The notes below the pieces were generated by a model. That model did no database searches. It was not told the origin of the DNA and saw only the letters and a list, made by a program, of their open reading frames with translations. Below are positions 24,398 to 27,452 of a stretch of DNA of 27,452 nucleotides, in pieces. Every line of letters begins with the position of its first letter. Position 1 is the stretch's first letter. Origin of the DNA: CALGLS01 sp047626155 (GTDB taxonomy: Bacteria; Bacteroidota; Bacteroidia; Chitinophagales; Saprospiraceae); NCBI GenBank assembly GCA_047626155.1, contig JBLHRR010000065.1, positions 1 to 27,452 on the forward strand, read 5' to 3'. The position numbers and the translations under genes are program-made.

Positions 24398-24807
24398 TAA
24401 GAGAAGATTCTTAATATATCACCGTTGAGTTCCGTCTGATAAATTGTCAGTCCTTTACTACCGTTAGTATTTAATCCACTGCCATCTAAACCGAAGCGAG
24501 CATCATGGTCGGTACAAAACCATTCGTTATTTTTGAAGACCACTTTGTACTTGTCCTCGTGGCTGCAAAGTTGCGTAGCTGCTACGTATTCTCCTGTCTC
24601 TGTTTGTGCGACGACCACACGATCTTTAATGATGTAGCCTCCGTTTTCACGTAGATTGCCGTTGCTTGATTGTGTTAAGTCAAGAGCGAAATCTACAGGG
24701 CCTGTTGGGGTAATCGCATTGTCTTTATAACAACCACCTAAGCAAGTAGAGGTTAGTGCAAACGCCGCTCCGATACCGATTTTTCCTAAAAATTCTTTTC
24801 GATTCAT
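24397..24807 (-). CDS. Rieske [2Fe-2S] lipoprotein
   Basis: The protein has 136 residues. Its start MNRKEFLGKIGIGAAFALTS looks Tat-like (only R3-K4, no twin Arg) and continues to a lipobox LGGC (Cys26). The cluster ligands are C81-x-H83 and C98-x-x-H101 in QLCSHEDKY ... FCTDHDARFGLDGSG, the Rieske pattern; the gap between the two halves is 14 residues. It should carry electrons at the periplasmic face of a membrane. It lies just upstream of the thioredoxin-ApbE-DUF4266-DUF3570 operon on the same strand, separated by the palindromic element, so the genes may form one redox module. Its partner oxidase or reductase is not in the window. Confidence 0.92.
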   Translation of the reverse strand: MNRKEFLGKIGIGAAFALTSTCLGGCYKDNAITPTGPVDFALDLTQSSNGNLRENGGYIIKDRVVVAQTETGEYVAATQLCSHEDKYKVVFKNNEWFCTDHDARFGLDGSGLNTNGSKGLTIYQTELNGDILRIFS

Positions 24808-25068
24808 TATTAATTTTTTATATAAGTGATATGGTCAATATGCTCTAGTAAAGTTATCTTGTAAACTTTTGCATTGCCTGAATATTAAACAGCCATTTAG
24901 AAACGAACGTTACGGAGCATTTCGTCTGAGGTCTATTATTTTATAGCGGATTTTGACTTATTTATTCCTTTTACCAACATTTAATTTTCAGCTACGCAAC
25001 CAAACAACTGTTAGACAACGTAGCTAATAAATGGCGCTATTGATTAGGAGTCCTTTTATATCAAAGAC

Positions 25069-25104
25069 AAAAAAAAAGAACAATTCCCCTAGTAGATTGT
25101 TCTT
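25069..25104 (-). terminator. Rho-independent terminator (minus strand)
   Basis: On the minus strand AAGAACAAT (25104-25096) pairs perfectly with its complement (25084-25076) around an 11-nt loop, followed by a run of about nine T. It should end the sigma-factor/barrel operon; its distance from the gene end (about 170 nt) leaves the branched repeat inside the 3' UTR. Confidence 0.82.
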
Positions 25105-25140
25105 AAAAAATAAATTTAATTTAATTTTTTTAATTAATTA

Positions 25141-25248
25141 TTCAGCTTAATGAGAAGGTGCGACCACTCTGTGGTCGGAAGTCTGAGGTTAGGAAATAAG
25201 AATATCGTTATTTACTACCCCATCGGGGTTGCACCATCTAATGTGCTG
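25141..25248. repeat. Multi-branched REP-like palindrome
   Basis: Outer arms TTCAGC...GGTGCGACC (25141-25164) and GGTTGCACC...GCTGAA (25228-25248) are imperfect inverted repeats. Inside them are two hairpins: CGACCAC/GTGGTCG with loop TCT (25161-25177) and ACCCC/GGGGT with loop ATC (25217-25229). The whole would fold into a three-way-like structure. CCCC-loop-GGGG hairpins of this kind are common as dispersed REP-like repeats in Bacteroidota genomes. Other copies cannot be checked here. Confidence 0.7.
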
Positions 25249-25274
25249 AACAGGTTTAAATTAATTTTCTAATT

Positions 25275-26660
25275 CTAAAAAGCATATTGCAAACCCGTAT
25301 TTAATTTAAACATTCGAGTCTGCTCATAATAATATTTTTTTGCAGTTCCGAAATCGTTCTCTAAACGGCCTTCAAATAACAATCGCCAGTTTTTGGTTAA
25401 GTGGTATTGAAAGCCCAGATAGCCAAAGGCGGTATTGAGTTGAAAAGAAGAAGGCAGTAGCTTGGATTTGCTATTAAGGTATACTCCTTGAGGGCTTTGA
25501 TACTCAAAAGTGACATTTGATTTTAATGCCCTGCGGCTCATAATGCCAATACCTATATAAGGTTGTAGCCTTTTTGTTGGAAGAAAACGATATTGAAAGG
25601 CAATAGGTATTTGTAAGTAACTAAAGTCTGCAATGATTTCATGTAAAATATCATCGTCTGAGGTTGAGGGAATATCTGGAAATAGCATTTTAAGTTCGGC
25701 TTCCCCTTGTTTCGTATCATCAGTATAGACTTCGTAATTATTCGTAAAATACTCCAGCCCGAGCACGATGCTAAAGTGTTTGCCATAAGCTACTTCGCCA
25801 CGTAAACCAAGGTTGTTATCTTTGGATGGAACGTAATGATAATCTCTAAAGTCAAAATCAATTTGTCTACTTCTCCCGACAATCGCACCAAGACTTATTT
25901 GGGATGGTTGTGCGTAACTTAAATAATAACCGAATCCTTTTCTTCTTTTACTTTTATCTATTTCTGCTAAGGAACCATTTGCGGCATCGGTCATGCTATT
26001 TGGAAAAAGAGTACTGTTTAAAGTTGGAACAGCTAACAACTGGCTTTGAAGCAATTCCGCGTTAGCTTCGTCAGGGTTGTTAACGATACTGAATGGATCT
26101 GTTCCGGTTTGATAAGTATTATTTTTATTCGCATTTAAATAGTCAAAAGTCGTTTGGGGTTCCTTAAAAGAAGCTTTATGAAACTGGAGAAAGTTATTCA
26201 TTTGGTAAGCTATCTCAGAAGAGGTAGCAGAAAAAGAAAAGGCATTGGTTCCTTCCGCTGTTGGGTTATTTACCGAACGCGATTTTTGTTGGAGCTTCCT
26301 GGATGAGTTTTCTAGATTAAGTAATTGTATTGTTTTTTCAATAGACGTAAAGGTCGTATCATAAACAACGACCATATGCTTTTCGTACAAAGTATCAACT
26401 ACAATAAAATTATGATGAAGTTGGTTCTCTAAAAGGCTTATTTTTTCAGAGGCCACGTTATACTTTACAAAATAATTAAGTCCTCCCGCGAATAGAAAAA
26501 GAGAAAGAAATAGAAATGGTAACCATGCTTTCCAAGCGATAGGAGTCTTTGGCTTAGCGGTTAATCTGGTTTGCAGTTGACCCCAAGCCTTTTCATTAAA
26601 TGGAACTTCAGGATGATCCTCCATTGTCTCTTTAACCCAATCTTCAAAATTATTATCCAT
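25275..26660 (-). CDS. Anti-sigma-like protein fused to an outer-membrane beta-barrel
   Basis: The protein has 461 residues in four parts: a charged cytoplasmic N-terminus (1-42; FEDWVKETMEDHPEVPFNEKAWGQLQTRL, similar to N-termini of Bacteroidota anti-sigma proteins), one TM helix (about 43-66), a periplasmic linker of about 170 residues that starts with a Leu-rich possible coiled coil and then turns into low-complexity Asn/Ser/Thr/Gln, and a C-terminal barrel of the PorT/OMP_b-brl type from about 240 to the end (GFGYYLSYAQPSQIS ... FKLNTGLQYAF, Phe last). If both ends are inserted, one chain spans the inner membrane and sits in the outer membrane. Its ATG overlaps the sigma gene by 8 nt, which supports a functional pair: the N-terminus holds the sigma factor and the barrel senses a signal. 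That role is inferred. Confidence 0.85.
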   Translation of the reverse strand: MDNNFEDWVKETMEDHPEVPFNEKAWGQLQTRLTAKPKTPIAWKAWLPFLFLSLFLFAGGLNYFVKYNVASEKISLLENQLHHNFIVVDTLYEKHMVVVYDTTFTSIEKTIQLLNLENSSRKLQQKSRSVNNPTAEGTNAFSFSATSSEIAYQMNNFLQFHKASFKEPQTTFDYLNANKNNTYQTGTDPFSIVNNPDEANAELLQSQLLAVPTLNSTLFPNSMTDAANGSLAEIDKSKRRKGFGYYLSYAQPSQISLGAIVGRSRQIDFDFRDYHYVPSKDNNLGLRGEVAYGKHFSIVLGLEYFTNNYEVYTDDTKQGEAELKMLFPDIPSTSDDDILHEIIADFSYLQIPIAFQYRFLPTKRLQPYIGIGIMSRRALKSNVTFEYQSPQGVYLNSKSKLLPSSFQLNTAFGYLGFQYHLTKNWRLLFEGRLENDFGTAKKYYYEQTRMFKLNTGLQYAF

Positions 26661-27222
26661 ATTTGCTTCCTTTTGTGGTTTCAGAGTTTTTCAAAAACTC
26701 TTGTAATTTCGAACGAGCTCTAGAGTAGTTAGACTTTGACGTATTTACACTTATTTCTAATCGGTCTGCAATTTCTTGATGTTTTAATCCATCTATAGCA
26801 TAAAGGTTAAAAACAAGTTGATACGCAGGTGGTAGCTTTTGTATTTGCTTCAAGACATCCTGATAGGCAAGATTCTGGAATGCAAGAGGATCGTCTTGCT
26901 TTGGGGCAGGTAAAACCCCCTCTTCTAATGATAAGGTACTTTCGAATTTTTTATATCTCCTAGTATAGTCAATCGAAGCATTAATCAATATTCTTCTAAA
27001 CCAATATTTGAATGGTTGTTTCGTATCGTATAAGTCGATCTTCACAAAGAAGTTATAAAAGGCATCATTCAAAATATCTTCTGCTTCTTCTTTATTATTT
27101 GAATAACGCAAACTAATACTCATACCATAGCTATAATAGAGGGTATACAACTTCTGTTGCGCAGCAAGATTTTTATTGCGACAAGCTTGTATGAGTAGTT
27201 CAACATTTTGTTTGTCTTTCAT
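26653..27222 (-). CDS. ECF RNA polymerase sigma factor (sigma-70 family)
   Basis: Starting at MKDKQNVELLIQACRN (27222) it has 189 residues; six codons upstream (MWFHMI) are open but less typical. Region 2 covers about 10-90 (SNNKEEAEDILNDAFYNFFVKI and FKYWFRRILINASIDYTRRYKK) and region 4 about 120-180 (QIQKLPPAYQLVFNLYAIDGLKHQEIADRLEISVNTSKSNYSRAR, a helix-turn-helix for the -35 element). No region 1 or 3 is present, as expected for ECF sigmas. It overlaps the downstream anti-sigma-like gene by 8 nt. The region upstream (27223-27452) holds its promoter and, on the other strand, the third copy of the palindromic element. Confidence 0.95.
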   Translation of the reverse strand: MKDKQNVELLIQACRNKNLAAQQKLYTLYYSYGMSISLRYSNNKEEAEDILNDAFYNFFVKIDLYDTKQPFKYWFRRILINASIDYTRRYKKFESTLSLEEGVLPAPKQDDPLAFQNLAYQDVLKQIQKLPPAYQLVFNLYAIDGLKHQEIADRLEISVNTSKSNYSRARSKLQEFLKNSETTKGSKYG

Positions 27223-27310
27223 AATCATATGAAACCACATTTCAGATACAGGTTAAAAATAGCCGTAAGCCTCTAAATGTCTATACGTGTAAATATAATC
27301 AAATGGTTGC

Positions 27311-27430
27311 GTGAGAAAAAAGTACTTTAAAGGCTATTCGGTATTGGAAGCTTACTAATTTGCCTAGGGGCTCACAGCTTGACCTCCAACAAATTACTTT
27401 GAAATAAGGAAATTATTTTTTGTGTAATAC
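27311..27430 (+). repeat. Palindromic intergenic element, copy 3 (left arm diverged)
   Basis: The right arm 27408-27430 is identical over 23 nt to the other copies. A weak left arm (GTGAGAAAAAAGTACTTTA, from 27311) gives a total of 120 nt, close to the 123-124 nt of the others, and inner pairs such as TTGGA/TCCAA and AGCT/AGCTT allow folding; the left arm is much less certain than the right. No + strand gene precedes it. Sixteen bases after its end an AAAGGA-ATG (ATG at 27446) may open a gene that leaves the window. Confidence 0.6.
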
Positions 27431-27452
27431 TTGGAAAATAAAGGAATGGATA

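Larger units (their letters stand above)
24808..25274. other. Intergenic region with structured repeats
   Basis: No coding frame is convincing in these 467 nt. The part next to the Rieske gene (24808-24900) is A/T-rich and probably holds its promoter: on the minus strand TTGACC is followed by TATATAA, a possible but unproven pair of boxes. Farther on come a 7-bp hairpin (24990-25025, AGCTACG/CGTAGCT), a terminator and a multi-branched palindrome, described separately. Confidence 0.6.

Overview
The window comes from a marine or environmental Bacteroidota, most like the Saprospiraceae/Lewinella type, although the family cannot be fixed from this sequence alone. Evidence for the phylum: a SusC/SusD pair, a large FG-GAP/ASPIC lipoprotein, AT-rich leaders with few Shine-Dalgarno sites, an ECF sigma factor followed by a TM protein with a C-terminal outer-membrane barrel, and DUF3570/DUF4266 genes. 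No tRNA, rRNA or CRISPR array was seen.

Left half (1-14409, all + strand): a glycan-use locus. It has a 5'-truncated SusC/RagA TonB-dependent porin, a SusD-like lipoprotein of the SusD-like_2 type, a 1099-residue FG-GAP/ASPIC lipoprotein, a small unknown protein, a phytanoyl-CoA dioxygenase-like Fe(II)/2OG enzyme, a GH20 beta-N-acetylhexosaminidase lipoprotein, a NagX/HGSNAT-like membrane acyltransferase and a sodium:solute symporter. The simplest reading is import and cleavage of a GlcNAc- or GalNAc-containing glycan, with amino-sugar handling at the inner membrane. A bidirectional terminator separates it from a convergent Gfo/Idh/MocA oxidoreductase in which the usual EKP motif reads EPP.

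Middle (15525-21300): a decayed patch (HxlR-type regulator with a nonsense codon and a frameshift; N-terminal fragment of an IS5-type transposase), then a compact minus-strand operon PfkB kinase - GH65 phosphorylase - beta-phosphoglucomutase for phosphorolysis of an alpha-glucoside. Upstream of that lies about 0.7 kb without an intact gene, holding strong hairpins, a TPR-like fragment and a truncated PAP2-like N-terminus.

Right (21307-24807, minus): a Rieske lipoprotein, then a tight operon thioredoxin - ApbE FMN transferase - DUF4266 mini-lipoprotein (C-terminus GGGCGCN) - DUF3570 outer-membrane protein. This looks like an envelope redox module whose substrate is unknown. Last (25275-27222, minus): an ECF sigma factor overlapping a protein that has an anti-sigma-like N-terminus, one TM helix, a periplasmic linker and an outer-membrane beta-barrel.

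The most unexpected signal is a family of about 120-nt imperfect palindromes at 2751-2874 (+), 24275-24397 (-) and 27311-27430 (+). All three end in an identical 23-nt arm. The first two also share an 18-20 nt left arm, have covarying stem pairs and different interiors, begin at the stop codon of one gene and end 24-50 nt before the next start.
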